Positions 13,993-14,064 of a stretch of DNA of 14,064 nucleotides are shown in pieces. Source of the stretch: JBCDJG01 sp038748065 (lineage in GTDB: Bacteria > Pseudomonadota > Gammaproteobacteria > Pseudomonadales > Halieaceae); NCBI GenBank assembly GCA_038748065.1, contig JBCDJG010000090.1, positions 1 to 14,064 on the forward strand. The letters run 5' to 3'. The notes under the pieces were generated by a model. It saw nothing but the letters and a program-made list of their open reading frames with translations. It was not told the DNA's origin and did not search any database. Numbering within the stretch: the first letter of the stretch is position 1; every line of letters starts with the position of its first letter. The position numbers and the translations under genes were made by a program.

Positions 13993-14064
<72 letters not shown>

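Overview
The window looks like a chromosomal segment of a gammaproteobacterium. The evidence is the classic order tRNA-fMet, rimP, nusA, infB, rbfA, truB, rpsO, pnp, together with RimP, NusA, IF-2 and PNPase sequences that run close to the Escherichia coli proteins from memory. A marine lineage such as the Halieaceae is a guess from the gene flavour, not something the sequence proves. No insertion sequence, integrase, CRISPR array or phage gene was seen.

Right half (about 5281-14064, minus strand): a complete translation/RNA-metabolism operon. It starts with an initiator tRNA cut by the window edge, then a terminator-like hairpin. After that come rimP, nusA, infB, rbfA, truB and rpsO, an intergenic hairpin, and pnp. 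A strong intrinsic terminator sits 13 bp after the pnp stop codon. Spacings are short (3-99 bp). Four starts are best moved or questioned: TTG for rimP, and later codons than the longest reading frame for infB, rpsO and possibly pnp.

Left half (1-5259): an accessory locus, mostly on the same minus strand, beginning right after the pnp terminator. In transcription order it holds: (i) a protein with an N-terminal SEC-C zinc motif, TPRs and an OGT/SPINDLY-type (GT41) protein O-glycosyltransferase domain; (ii) an N-terminal sulfotransferase fused to a C-terminal aspartyl/asparaginyl (Asp_Arg_Hydrox) 2-oxoglutarate dioxygenase; (iii) a second sulfotransferase; (iv) three tandem small genes of 70, 74 and 67 codons. 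These three encode paralogous peptides with an ungapped 34-residue N-terminal block (17 invariant positions), variable Ser/Thr/Gly-rich C-terminal parts and a shared GY-[GA] C-terminus. Facing them on the plus strand, with stop codons 12 bp apart, is the 3' end of a TupA-like ATP-grasp enzyme.

Interpretation (inference): the left half resembles a ribosomally made, post-translationally modified peptide locus. The three small genes would encode precursors with a conserved leader. The neighbours would glycosylate, hydroxylate and sulfate them, and the ATP-grasp enzyme may add a ligation step. I do not recognise the peptide family. The main alternative is that the enzymes modify surface glycans or other proteins and the small peptides are unrelated passengers.
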